Below, in pieces: positions 17,144-25,172 of a stretch of 30,160 nucleotides of DNA. Position numbers and translations under genes: made by a program. The stretch is from assembly GCA_964433495.1 (NCBI GenBank), contig CAYSRC010000028.1:1-30160 (forward strand), in the 5' to 3' direction. Under the pieces are notes generated by a model that had not been told where the DNA came from, searched no databases, and saw only the letters and a list, made by a program, of their open reading frames with translations. How positions within the stretch are numbered: the stretch's first letter is position 1; each line of letters begins with the position of its first letter. The DNA is from CAYSRC01 sp964433495 (GTDB lineage Bacteria > Bacillota > Clostridia > Oscillospirales > Ruminococcaceae).

Positions 17144-17347
17144 TCGCGAGAACGCTTAAAGCCGACGGCTTTTTCGAGGCCGGAAGAGGATAACGGTTGA
17201 ATAAGCAGGGGTATCGAAAAAAAGAGATTGCGGCAAGGGGCTTGTCGTCTGAACACGCCTTTTGTTGCTGCTTTAACTCGCTGCTTGACAATCCCTTCGC
17301 CGCGCGGGGTCCTGCTCGCGCAGAGCCGTACATCCGTTAAAAAACAG
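17144..17347. other. Spacer between deoC promoter and PsiE-like gene
   Basis: About 200 bases without a credible gene or a site I can name, between the deoC promoter and the terminator of the PsiE-like gene. Confidence 0.4.
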
Positions 17348-17375
17348 CCGCCCGCCGACAGTCATCGGCGGGCGG
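17348..17375 (-). terminator. Terminator of the PsiE-like gene
   Basis: Perfect 11-bp GC-rich stem (17348-17358 with 17365-17375), loop of 6, followed on the minus strand by CTG and a run of T. It lies about 50 bases past the stop of the PsiE-like gene. Confidence 0.85.
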
Positions 17376-17422
17376 TTTACAATTATACGATCAAACATAT
17401 TCCCAAAAGGGCAGCCGAACGG

Positions 17423-17836
17423 CTACCTCTTGTCGCCCTCTGCCTTTTTCCTCGAGGCCGCAATCTTCTCGTACAGATCGCGCGGGATGAGAAACCGCTG
17501 GACCGCGTACAGGCCCGCGATGCAGACGACGCAGGCGATGTTGCTCACGGGGTCACTGTGGCTGATGACCACGTGGCGCGAGATCGCGAGGATGAGCATC
17601 TGGATGACATTGACCGAGCTGGGGTCGAGGATCGTTTTGACGAACTCGATGCCGACGACGATGGTCAGCATGCTGTGAAGAAATGTGCTGACGCTGTCAA
17701 AATACCCGTCGACGGTGAACATGCGGTACACCTCGAAACCGAGCATACCGACAAGCACCAGGATCGTAAGGGTCACGATCGCGAGCTCAAGCACGTGAAG
17801 CGTCTTGAGAATGATTTTGGGGATTTTATCGTGCAT
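17423..17836 (-). CDS. PsiE-like small membrane protein
   Basis: A 137-residue protein with about four hydrophobic segments (roughly 15-37, 50-68, 76-95 and 100-116). The arrangement and the central FVKTILDPSSVNVIQMLILAIS block resemble the phosphate-starvation-inducible PsiE family, whose function is unknown. I chose ATG 17836, with GGAGG about 11 bases upstream; the longer open frame upstream has an implausible composition. It has its own terminator and is separate from the Rnf operon, whose terminator lies upstream of it. Confidence 0.75.
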   Translation of the reverse strand: MHDKIPKIILKTLHVLELAIVTLTILVLVGMLGFEVYRMFTVDGYFDSVSTFLHSMLTIVVGIEFVKTILDPSSVNVIQMLILAISRHVVISHSDPVSNIACVVCIAGLYAVQRFLIPRDLYEKIAASRKKAEGDKR

Positions 17837-18026
17837 GGAAACAAGAACCTCCGAGAGAGTTGATGTGCGCGGGAGCTGCCCGCGCGGGCTGTGCAGAACG
17901 AACATGGCCTCAAAATCCGACCTTCCGCCGCCTTTTGCCCCGCCGCGCACACCCCGCGCCGACGCGGACGCAAAACACCGTCCCGCTCCTGTGTAAAAAG
18001 GGCCGGTGACAGCAGCGCGCGTCAAA

Positions 18027-18072
18027 CAAGCGGCGGCCCTTTTGCGTGCTCTCGCTCGAAAAGGGCCGCTTG
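18027..18072 (-). terminator. Terminator of the Rnf-linked operon
   Basis: Arms 18027-18043 and 18059-18072 pair over 14 bp with a 3-base bulge around a 15-base loop, followed on the minus strand by TTTGAC. It is 25 bases beyond the stop of the Gx-family gene. The U-tract is weak but the position is right. Confidence 0.65.
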
Positions 18073-18097
18073 ACAGCGTTAAAAAACGGACACGGGG

Positions 18098-18589
18098 TCA
18101 GTCGTCGAACCTGACGCGGCTCACCAGCAGCGCGGCGAGCAGCCCGATGCCCACGCCGCTGACGACGCCGCTGAGCGCCAAAAAGGGGAGATAATAGAGC
18201 ACGGCGTCGGTGCCGAGCAGGATGCACGCCATGATGACCTGTCCGAGATTGTGCAGCACGCCGCCCGCGACGCTGACTGCGACCGACGAAAAGACGCCGG
18301 TCTTTTTGAGCAGCAGCATCCCCGCAAAGCTGAGCAGAGCGCCCGCGGCGCTGTACAGCAGGCTTGCTGCCGAGCCGAAGAGCAGCGAGACCAAAAACAC
18401 GCGCAGCACCGACACCGCGGCCGCCTCCTTGGCGCCGACCTTGTAGAGGGTGAACACCACGGCGATGTTGGCGAGCCCGAGCTTGATGCCGGGGATCATG
18501 GTGAGCGGCGGGATCTGGCTTTCGACATAGGACAGGATCATCGCGAGCGCGACGGTCAGCGCCGTCATCGTGATCTTTTTCGGTTTCAT
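18098..18589 (-). CDS. Gx transporter family protein (heptaprenyl diphosphate synthase component I family; EetB-like)
   Basis: A 163-residue membrane protein with about five hydrophobic segments. It starts MKPKKITMTALTVALAMIL and contains IPGIKLGLANIAVVFTLY and GGVLHNLGQV, typical of this family. I prefer ATG 18589, behind GAGG; a GTG at 18601 is an alternative. The old name, heptaprenyl diphosphate synthase component I, is probably misleading, since the protein looks like an S-component-like membrane protein. From memory, EetB of the Listeria flavin-based extracellular electron transfer locus is of this family and lies next to an EetA of the NusG-II family, as here. It closes the Rnf-linked operon. 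Confidence 0.88.
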   Translation of the reverse strand: MKPKKITMTALTVALAMILSYVESQIPPLTMIPGIKLGLANIAVVFTLYKVGAKEAAAVSVLRVFLVSLLFGSAASLLYSAAGALLSFAGMLLLKKTGVFSSVAVSVAGGVLHNLGQVIMACILLGTDAVLYYLPFLALSGVVSGVGIGLLAALLVSRVRFDD

Positions 18590-18608
18590 GCGGCGCCTCA
18601 CGCCCCCT

Positions 18609-18971
18609 TCAGCTGTAGAGATCGACCTGCCTTTCGCCGCCGCTCACCGTCACGGTGAGCCTGTTGGGCAGACAGGTTATGCATTGTCCCGTATACCGTA
18701 TTTTGCCCTGAAGCACGCACAGCTTGTCGGGGCAGTCGGCGTCGGACAGATACGCCTCGCCGCCGCTGACAACAAGCGTATTGGTGCCGCCGTTGAGGGC
18801 GTATTCGCCGTCCCGGTCGAGCGGATAGCGGGCGACGACCTTGCCGTCCACCCGGACGATTAGCTGCGCGCCGTCGCTTTTGGTGAACTGCATGAACAGA
18901 AACAGCGCGGCGCACACGAGCAGCAGACCGCCGATAAGGGCGACATCCGCCCGGCGCAGGGTCTTTTTCAC
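18609..18971 (-). CDS. NusG domain II protein (EetA-like)
   Basis: A 120-residue protein with one N-terminal membrane segment (about 10-28) and an extracytoplasmic NusG-II-type beta domain. Conserved features are the paired cysteines in DADCPDKLC and QCITCLPNRL. It starts with GTG 18971, 7 bases after the rnfA stop, so it is in the same operon. This is not the transcription factor NusG. Homologous small membrane proteins accompany ApbE, FMN proteins and Gx-family genes in Gram-positive electron-transfer loci, and EetA is, as I recall, of this type. The four cysteines could bind a metal or cofactor or form disulphides. The exact role is unknown. Confidence 0.88.
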   Translation of the reverse strand: MKKTLRRADVALIGGLLLVCAALFLFMQFTKSDGAQLIVRVDGKVVARYPLDRDGEYALNGGTNTLVVSGGEAYLSDADCPDKLCVLQGKIRYTGQCITCLPNRLTVTVSGGERQVDLYS

Positions 18972-18978
18972 CGGCCCG

Positions 18979-19539
18979 CTATTTGAGTGCCATCATCGTC
19001 ATCGAGATGATGCACGCCGCTAAAAGCTTGACGGGCAGGCCCTTGAACGCGTCGGGTACCGCGTCGTCCTCGAGCCTGTCGCGAAGCCCGCTCATCAGCA
19101 CAAGGCCCAGCGTGAAGCCGAGCGCGATGCCGAGAGAGGAGACCACCGTCTCAAGATAGCTGCCCTGCGCGTCCGCGCCGACAACAAGGCCGAGCACGGC
19201 GCTGTTGAGCGCGATGACGGGGAAGTAGACCCCGAGGCCCTTTTTAAAGACAGCCCTGCACACAAGCCCGCACAGCCACACGACCGCGAGCACGACAAGG
19301 GGCATGAGGAGGCCCGAGAGATAGCCGAGACCGAACTTTTGAAGTACAAACTCGTCGATCGGGCGGCAGACGGCGGCGGAAACCACCATCACGACGCCGA
19401 CGCACGCGCCGAGCGCCGCCGCCTTTGCGGGCTGCTTTTTGCAGCCGAGCAGCGGCGTCACGCCGAGAAAGCGCTCGAACGCGAAGTTGTTGGCAAGTAT
19501 GCCTGCGACAAGAAGCGCAAACAGTGCACCGATATCCAT
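18979..19539 (-). CDS. rnfA: RnfA, membrane subunit of the Rnf complex
   Basis: A 186-residue hydrophobic protein with about six membrane segments. It is one of two homologous membrane subunits (with RnfE) of the ion-pumping ferredoxin:NAD oxidoreductase. Family marks include NNFAFERFLGVTPLLG, with the segment ILANNFAF, and FPVIALNSAVLG in the second half. In related complexes RnfA and RnfE together carry a Fe-S centre within the membrane. A strong GGAGGAGG precedes ATG 19539, and it begins 4 bases after the rnfE stop. The next gene downstream is the NusG-II protein, not the expected rnfB. Confidence 0.95.
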   Translation of the reverse strand: MDIGALFALLVAGILANNFAFERFLGVTPLLGCKKQPAKAAALGACVGVVMVVSAAVCRPIDEFVLQKFGLGYLSGLLMPLVVLAVVWLCGLVCRAVFKKGLGVYFPVIALNSAVLGLVVGADAQGSYLETVVSSLGIALGFTLGLVLMSGLRDRLEDDAVPDAFKGLPVKLLAACIISMTMMALK

Positions 19540-19543
19540 GGGT

Positions 19544-20194
19544 TCAGTCCTCCTCCTTTATCGTTTCGCCCGAGACAGCCGCCGCAGACAGCGCGCCGAT
19601 GCCCTCGCTGCCCCCCGCAATCTTGGAGACGACAGCCAGCGCAATCGCATACACAAGGAAGCCGCCGGGCGCCTTGGTGAGCAGAGAGACGGTGTAGTCC
19701 TTGAGGAAGGGGATCTCGATGCCCGCAAACGAGGCGCTGCCGAACACCTCGCGCACCGCCGCGACGCAGACCGTCGCCGCGGTGAGGACGACGCCCGTCA
19801 TGAGGCTGTCCACGAGCGCCCCCGCGACCGATCTCTCGGACGCCGCGCGCTCGTCGTTGTTGAACACCACGAGCTCGACCGCAAGGATCGAGACATAGAG
19901 CCCCGCCATGGCGTAGACGCCGGGCAGCAGGGCGTTCATAAGCAGCTGCACCGCCGTGGCAAAAAAGGCGTTGACGAGCACATAGACGGGCAGCCTTGCG
20001 CCGCCCGAGACAAGGCCGCCGAGCAGGCGGATGACAAGGCCCGAGAGCAGCAGGACGACCGTCGCGGCCGCGCCCATGCCGAGCGCGCCGAGGACGTCAT
20101 AGCTCACCGCCATTGCGGGGCACGCGCCCAAAAACAGCACGAGCACCGGGTTCTTTGCTATCGGCGCAGACAGGGAACCTGAGCTGTTTTTCAT
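19544..20194 (-). CDS. rnfE: RnfE, membrane subunit of the Rnf complex
   Basis: A 216-residue polytopic membrane protein. KNPVLVLFLGACPAMAVSY near the start is the family signature, including the Cys thought to take part in a membrane Fe-S centre with RnfA. Its ATG overlaps the rnfG stop by 4 bases (ATGA), which indicates tight coupling. Length and hydrophobic profile are normal for the family. Confidence 0.95.
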   Translation of the reverse strand: MKNSSGSLSAPIAKNPVLVLFLGACPAMAVSYDVLGALGMGAAATVVLLLSGLVIRLLGGLVSGGARLPVYVLVNAFFATAVQLLMNALLPGVYAMAGLYVSILAVELVVFNNDERAASERSVAGALVDSLMTGVVLTAATVCVAAVREVFGSASFAGIEIPFLKDYTVSLLTKAPGGFLVYAIALAVVSKIAGGSEGIGALSAAAVSGETIKEED

Positions 20195-21519
20195 TGTTCA
20201 TTCCCTCCGTTTAAATCGTTGGTGGCGACGAACGCGACAAGCTGCGAGTAGGCCTCGAACACGTCGGACGTCGCCGAGTCGACGGCCTGGGTGCTGACGG
20301 TGGCGCCCGTTATAATCGCCTGCTCGCCCGTGTAGGTGTCGGACGTCAGGCCCTCGAAGCCCGCTCTGTACGAATCCTCCTCGAGGGTGTAGTCGGTGAA
20401 GTACTCGGCGATGAGGATGAGGTCGTCGTCGTTTACCGCAACAACGGCGCCGTCCGCGTCGAGCAGATAGTAGAGCACCATGTTGTCGTTGCCGTAGCCG
20501 TAGGGGCGCGCGACAAAGGCGTAGTAGGTCTCGCCGCCGTCGACGACCCTAAACGCCGAGGTGACCGAGTTGAAGACGCCGGGGATGCCGATGCTCGTGA
20601 ACTCGGCATTCTCCGAGAGGTTGTCCTTAAACTTTTTTGCGAGCTTCTTGAGGTCGCCCTCCTCGAACGATTCGAGGGAGCTCTCGCCGCACGCCGCGAT
20701 GTCGCTGATGATGCCCGAGTCGACCGCGTCGGTAACGTCGTTGCCCTCGACGTCGTACACCCTGACGTCGCCGAGGATTCCGCATATGCCGAGATAGCTC
20801 GCGTCCCCGTCGCTCACCATGCACGCGACGCCCGAGCCGTTGTTCGCGACCATTGCCGCCGTGACCGAGCCGCTGCCTGAGGCATCGGTGTACTGGGGCA
20901 CGCCCGAGGGGTTGGCGATGCCGGGGAAGACGTGGGGCATCAGCTCGACGAGCAGCTGGTCGTCGCCCTTGACGCCCTCGGCGACGAGGTTGTTGGCGAT
21001 CAGCGCATTGAAGCCATCGCTCACCGCGTTTTTGAACGCCGACGACGAGTAGGTCACGCCCGCCACAAGACCGACCTCGGCGAGGGCCGAGTCCTGCCCG
21101 ATGTAGGTGGAGGGATAGTCGCCGTTCTCGCTGAAGTCCCTCGACTCGGGGTAGTTTGTGAGCTCGACGCCCGAAATTTTGCCCTCGGCGTCCACGGCTA
21201 TCGTGAACTCGATGGGCTCGTGGGTATAACCCTCGGTGGTTGAGAGCTTGAGGACATAGCCGAGGCCCGAGGTCTCGCGGTATATCTCGCTCACCGTGGG
21301 CGCGACCTCGCCCGTCAGATCTGAGCCCTCGGCGGTGTAAAGCGGCTCGAAGCCGGCGCCGTCGGGCATGACCGTGAGCAGCTGATCATACGCCGCGGCG
21401 CTGCCGTTGCTCTCGATGATGGGCGCGGTGAAGGCGTTTATGCCGGCAAGCGCCGCGACCGAGACGGCAAGCGCCGCGACAAACACAAGGACGCCCGAGA
21501 GCTTGTTATTCTTTGACAT
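20191..21519 (-). CDS. rnfG: RnfG, double-length FMN-binding subunit
   Basis: A 442-residue protein, about twice the usual RnfG length of roughly 200. One membrane segment (about 8-30) anchors a large outside region. Two FMN-binding-like parts can be seen. The first, about 70-175, ends in AGVTYSSSAF, where the flavinylation motif is degenerate (Thr156). The second, about 205-435, ends in AIITGATVSTQAV with a good SGAT-like motif (Thr407), the expected site for covalent FMN added by ApbE. RnfG passes electrons between RnfD and the other subunits on the outer face. The extra part may be a second carrier or a structural domain. The start overlaps the end of rnfD by 14 bases behind GGGAGGG. Confidence 0.9.
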   Translation of the reverse strand: MSKNNKLSGVLVFVAALAVSVAALAGINAFTAPIIESNGSAAAYDQLLTVMPDGAGFEPLYTAEGSDLTGEVAPTVSEIYRETSGLGYVLKLSTTEGYTHEPIEFTIAVDAEGKISGVELTNYPESRDFSENGDYPSTYIGQDSALAEVGLVAGVTYSSSAFKNAVSDGFNALIANNLVAEGVKGDDQLLVELMPHVFPGIANPSGVPQYTDASGSGSVTAAMVANNGSGVACMVSDGDASYLGICGILGDVRVYDVEGNDVTDAVDSGIISDIAACGESSLESFEEGDLKKLAKKFKDNLSENAEFTSIGIPGVFNSVTSAFRVVDGGETYYAFVARPYGYGNDNMVLYYLLDADGAVVAVNDDDLILIAEYFTDYTLEEDSYRAGFEGLTSDTYTGEQAIITGATVSTQAVDSATSDVFEAYSQLVAFVATNDLNGGNEQ

Positions 21520-22456
21520 GTTTTCTCGACCCTCCCAGCGGTACGTTTTTTGTGAAGCTTTCGATAAACGGCGTGAGTATGTTCATCGCGAGGATCGAGA
21601 TGGACACGCCCTCGGGGTAGGCGCAGAAGTGCCGGATGATAAAGGTGATTATCCCGCAGCCGACGGCGAACACGACCTTGCCCGAGACGGTGATGGGGGT
21701 GGTGACGTAGTCGGTTGCCATGAACACCGCGCCGAGGAACAGGCCGCCCGCGAGGATTTCGTACAGCGCGAGGGTGACGTCGCCCGTGAAGACGAGATAG
21801 AGGACGAACACCGTCGCGACAAACGCGGCGGGGACCTGCCACTTGATAACCCTGCGCCACACGAGGTAGACACCGCCGATGATGAGCGCGAGGACGCAGG
21901 TCTCGCCGACCGCGCCGCCGTGCAGGCCGAGGAACATATTGAGAAGGCTCGGCAGGCCCTCGGCTGCGACGCCCTCGGTGTGCAGCTGCTCAAGCGGCGT
22001 TGCCGACGCCGTCAGCTCGACAACGGTCGGGTTTGCGCCGCCCGCGACCGCAGAGAAGGTCAGCAGCATAAAGACGCGCGCCGCGATGGCGGGGTTTGCG
22101 AAGTTGTGCCCGAGGCCGCCGAAGAGCCCCTTGACGACCACGACCGCAAAGAGCGAGCCGACGATGCACTGCCACACGGGGACGTTGGTGCTGAGGTTGA
22201 GGCCGAGCAAAAGGCCGGTGACGACGGCGCTGAGGTCGCCGAGCGTCTGCTTTCTTTTTGCTGCGAGGTTAAAAAGGAACTCGCCCGCGACGGCGCTTGC
22301 CACACACACAAGGATGACCCTGAGCGCGTCAAGCCCGAATATCACGACAGCGGCGACCGCTGCGGGCACAAGGGCGATGATCACGTCGAGCATGACGCGC
22401 GTTGTTGTCGCGCCGCTGTGTATGTGAGGCGAGGGGGAAACGATAGGCTTGCCCAT
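21506..22456 (-). CDS. rnfD: RnfD, flavinylated membrane subunit
   Basis: A 316-residue polytopic membrane protein, normal length. It starts MGKPIVSPSPHIHSG, as RnfD proteins do. ELTASATPLEQ at 147-157 is the position of the covalently bound FMN in RnfD/NqrB, with Thr153 as likely acceptor. HNFANPAIAARVFML (118-132) and ATDYVTTPIT are further family blocks. RnfD forms the core of electron transfer and ion translocation through the membrane. It starts 3 bases after the rnfC stop. Confidence 0.96.
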   Translation of the reverse strand: MGKPIVSPSPHIHSGATTTRVMLDVIIALVPAAVAAVVIFGLDALRVILVCVASAVAGEFLFNLAAKRKQTLGDLSAVVTGLLLGLNLSTNVPVWQCIVGSLFAVVVVKGLFGGLGHNFANPAIAARVFMLLTFSAVAGGANPTVVELTASATPLEQLHTEGVAAEGLPSLLNMFLGLHGGAVGETCVLALIIGGVYLVWRRVIKWQVPAAFVATVFVLYLVFTGDVTLALYEILAGGLFLGAVFMATDYVTTPITVSGKVVFAVGCGIITFIIRHFCAYPEGVSISILAMNILTPFIESFTKNVPLGGSRKHVKE

Positions 22457-22459
22457 GGT

Positions 22460-23791
22460 TTACTTCACCTCTTCTTTCTTTTTTGCGCGCATGGCCCAAA
22501 CGAACTGCTTGGCCCTGCGGTTGTTGTCGACAAGCGGACGGTGCGCCGGGCACACAAAGGCACAGCAGCCGCACTCCATACAGGTGCCGACGCGCTCTGC
22601 CGAGAGCACCGCGAACTTGCGCTCGTCGTCGTCTTTGATGTTGAGGGCGTGGGCGTAGGCAACCGGGTTGAGGTTGAGCGGACAGGCGTCGACGCAGCGC
22701 CCGCAGTGGATGCAGTTGGTGGGCTCGAGGCTCTTCGCGTCCTGCGAGTTAAACACAAGCACCGCGTTTGTCGCCTTGATCACGGGCTCGTTGAGGTTGC
22801 CCACGGCCCTGCCCATCATGGGCCCCCCGAGGATGATCTTGCCCGCGTCGCACTTGAGGCCACCCGCGCCCTCGACAAGGTATTTTATCGGGGTGCCGAT
22901 GGGCACGAGCAGGTTACAGGGATTTTTGACCGCCGAGCCGTCGACGGTGACGATGCGCTCGACAAGGGGCATGCCGTCGTCCATATAGCCCGCCATCTTG
23001 GCGAGGGAGGTCACGTTGATGATGATGACGCCGAGGGAGGCGAGCCGCTGGCCCTCCTGCACGACCTTGCCGGTCGCGTTGTACAAAAGCACCTGCTTTG
23101 CGCCCTGCGGATAGCGCGCCTCGAGCACCTTCACCTCGACCGAGGGGTCGTCCTTGAAGACCCGGTTCATCTCCTCGATCGCCTTGGGCTTGTTGGCTTC
23201 AATGCCGATGACAAAACGCTTTGCCTTGAGATAGGTCCTCAAAAGCTCGACGCCCTTGACGATCATGTCGCTGTTTTCAAGCATCGTCCGATTGTCGCAG
23301 GTGGCGTAGGGCTCGCACTCGGCGCCGTTGACAAGGACGGTCTCGATGGTGTTTCTGCGCACGGCGTCGAGCTTGGCCCACAGGGGGAACGCCGCGCCGC
23401 CGAGCCCGACGATGCCGCTTCTGCGCACCGCCGCGAGGAAGCTGTCGAGGTCGTTCACCTCGGGGGCGACGACCGACGGATCCTTCTCCATAAGCCCGTC
23501 GCTCTTGATGCGCACGGCCTTGAGCGACCCGCCGTCGTCGTTTTTAAGCTCCTCGATTGCGGCAACCGTGCCGGAGACGGTGGCGTACACGGGGGAGGAG
23601 TTTCGCCCCTCCTCCTCGGCGATGAGCTGGCCGACGCGCACGTGGTCGCCCGGCTCGACGATGGGTTTCGCGGGCGAGCCGGAGTGCATCACCATGGGCA
23701 GCAGCACCTCGTCGGGCGTCGGGATACGCACCGACTGCATGAGCGCCGTACCCTTGTGATGAGGCACCTTAACGGTCGAAAGTTTCTTCAT
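22460..23791 (-). CDS. rnfC: RnfC, NADH-binding Fe-S subunit
   Basis: A 443-residue peripheral cytoplasmic subunit with the NADH and FMN site. GIVGLGGAAFPLW (126-138) and VNGAECEPYAT are the nucleotide/FMN blocks. Two 4Fe-4S clusters are marked by Cys 360, 363, 366, 370 and Cys 404, 407, 410, 414. The iron-sulphur motifs make this RnfC rather than NqrA. An AGGAGG lies 13 bases before ATG 23791, rather far, but an in-frame stop just upstream excludes an earlier start. It opens the rnf block; about 295 bases separate it from apbE, with no certain promoter in between. Confidence 0.96.
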   Translation of the reverse strand: MKKLSTVKVPHHKGTALMQSVRIPTPDEVLLPMVMHSGSPAKPIVEPGDHVRVGQLIAEEEGRNSSPVYATVSGTVAAIEELKNDDGGSLKAVRIKSDGLMEKDPSVVAPEVNDLDSFLAAVRRSGIVGLGGAAFPLWAKLDAVRRNTIETVLVNGAECEPYATCDNRTMLENSDMIVKGVELLRTYLKAKRFVIGIEANKPKAIEEMNRVFKDDPSVEVKVLEARYPQGAKQVLLYNATGKVVQEGQRLASLGVIIINVTSLAKMAGYMDDGMPLVERIVTVDGSAVKNPCNLLVPIGTPIKYLVEGAGGLKCDAGKIILGGPMMGRAVGNLNEPVIKATNAVLVFNSQDAKSLEPTNCIHCGRCVDACPLNLNPVAYAHALNIKDDDERKFAVLSAERVGTCMECGCCAFVCPAHRPLVDNNRRAKQFVWAMRAKKKEEVK

Positions 23792-24086
23792 AAAGTTCCG
23801 TCATCCTCCTAACTGTATGGTTTATTTAAGGCCGGACAAATCGGGCCGGTTCAGGCCCCTTGTACAAGCCGTTTTTAACAAATGGTTCCGCGCCGTGCGG
23901 CCTGTCGACCCCGTCCCGCGTCGGATGCAGGGCTCCGGGCGCCGAAGGGTTTCGTCGTCGCGCCCCTGCCGGCGCTTTTTGCGCTTGCAAAGGCAGTGCG
24001 CGGCAGGGCTTTGACGGCCCCAAAAGCGGGCGGACAGGCTGCATTTCGGGGGATAAAAGCTCGCTTAAGCCTTGAAGCGCGCCGCT
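23792..24086. other. Spacer between apbE and rnfC
   Basis: No credible gene. A 7-bp hairpin (TGAAGCG/CGCTTCA, on the minus strand) overlaps the apbE stop and is followed some 15 bases later by CTTTTAT, possibly a partial terminator that sets the ratio of apbE to rnf transcripts. A -35/-10-like pair near 23812-23839 would start the mRNA at the ribosome binding site and is not convincing. Confidence 0.4.
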
Positions 24087-25166
24087 TCAGCGCTGCCCTT
24101 CGCTCTCTCGGAGGTCGACGCCGTCTGTGGCCGTGACCCCGCCGTCGGTGGTTATCCAGATGACCTCGCAGCCGAGCTTGTCCGCCAGCGCCACCCCCTC
24201 GTCGTAGGGAAGGCAGAAGAGCGCCGTCGACATGGCGTCGGCGAGGGCGCTGTCCTTCGCGATGACCGTGACCGACGCAAAGTAGTCGGCAGGGTACAGG
24301 GTGGACGGGTCGATGATGTGGTGATAGCGCACGCCGTCGACGGTGTAATATCGCTCGTAGTTGCCCGAGGTCACGCACGCCGTGTCGGCGATGCGGATCT
24401 CGGCCGCGATGCCCCCGTCGGGGTTTTGCGGGTCGCGGATGCCGGTGAGCCAATCGCCCCCGTCGCGCTTGCGGCCGACGATCCTGATGTTGCCCCCCAC
24501 GTTGAGGACATATCCGTCGGCGCGTTGAGACTCGAGATACAGAGCGGCCTGCTCGGTGGCGTAGCCCTTGCCGAGCGCGCCGACGTCGATTGACGCATCG
24601 GGATCCGAGATCCTGACGGTGAGATTTTGCTCGTCGATCTCGAGCAGCGAGATATCGGTGTGTTCATCGGCGGCCGAAAGCTCGTCCCGGGACGGTACCC
24701 GTGCGGCCGAGGGGTTGCTTGAAGCGTCCTCCCGACAGTCGTGCCAAAGGGTCAGCACGCTGCCCATCATGACGTTCATGCGGCCGTCCGTCTGCTCACA
24801 GAGCTGCTTCGCAAGCAGCAGGAGATCGATAAGCTCGCGCTCGACGGGCACCGGCTCGCCGCCTGCGAGGCGGTTTATCGTGCAGAGGTTGTTGATGCCC
24901 TCGTACTCGTGATAGATGTCGAACAGGCGGTGGTATTGCTCTAATATATGGGAAACCTCGGCAGAGAGCGCGTCAAACCGCTCTGCCGAGTCACCTGCAT
25001 AACTGTATACATATGAAACCGTGTCGAAGTAGGTAAAGTAGGCCTTTGCCATGGGCTCGACAGGCTCTGTAGACACTTTGTCGCAGCCGCCGAACAGTAC
25101 GGCGGCTGCGAGCAAAATACATACTACCGAGCACGTCTTAAGCTTTTTTAAGACGTTCACAGGCAT
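24087..25166 (-). CDS. apbE: ApbE, FAD:protein FMN transferase (lipoprotein)
   Basis: A 359-residue extracytoplasmic enzyme that transfers FMN from FAD to Thr in SGAT-type motifs, the step needed by RnfD and RnfG. A lipoprotein-like signal ends at Cys28 (LFGGC). Catalytic marks are DVGALGKGYATEQA, VLNVGGNIRIVG, HHIIDPSTLYPADY and DAMSTALF; the canonical DPxTG is DPSTL here, a variant of the Gly position. It lies 6 bases after the stop of the preceding FMN-type lipoprotein. No clear Shine-Dalgarno is seen, so it is probably translated by coupling. Its place between the lipoprotein and rnf genes fits a dedicated flavin-loading enzyme. Confidence 0.94.
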   Translation of the reverse strand: MPVNVLKKLKTCSVVCILLAAAVLFGGCDKVSTEPVEPMAKAYFTYFDTVSYVYSYAGDSAERFDALSAEVSHILEQYHRLFDIYHEYEGINNLCTINRLAGGEPVPVERELIDLLLLAKQLCEQTDGRMNVMMGSVLTLWHDCREDASSNPSAARVPSRDELSAADEHTDISLLEIDEQNLTVRISDPDASIDVGALGKGYATEQAALYLESQRADGYVLNVGGNIRIVGRKRDGGDWLTGIRDPQNPDGGIAAEIRIADTACVTSGNYERYYTVDGVRYHHIIDPSTLYPADYFASVTVIAKDSALADAMSTALFCLPYDEGVALADKLGCEVIWITTDGGVTATDGVDLRESEGQR

Positions 25167-25172
25167 ATTCGG

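Noticed and set aside
22400..22430. SGAT near the N-terminus of RnfD as a second flavin site
   Set aside because: This N-terminal block (SPHIHSG) is a normal RnfD feature on the cytoplasmic side, where ApbE would not reach; the true site is at Thr153.
23812..23839. -35/-10-like pair (TTGTCC, 16 bases, TACAGT) before rnfC
   Set aside because: The implied start would fall on the ribosome binding site, and both boxes match only 4 of 6 positions.
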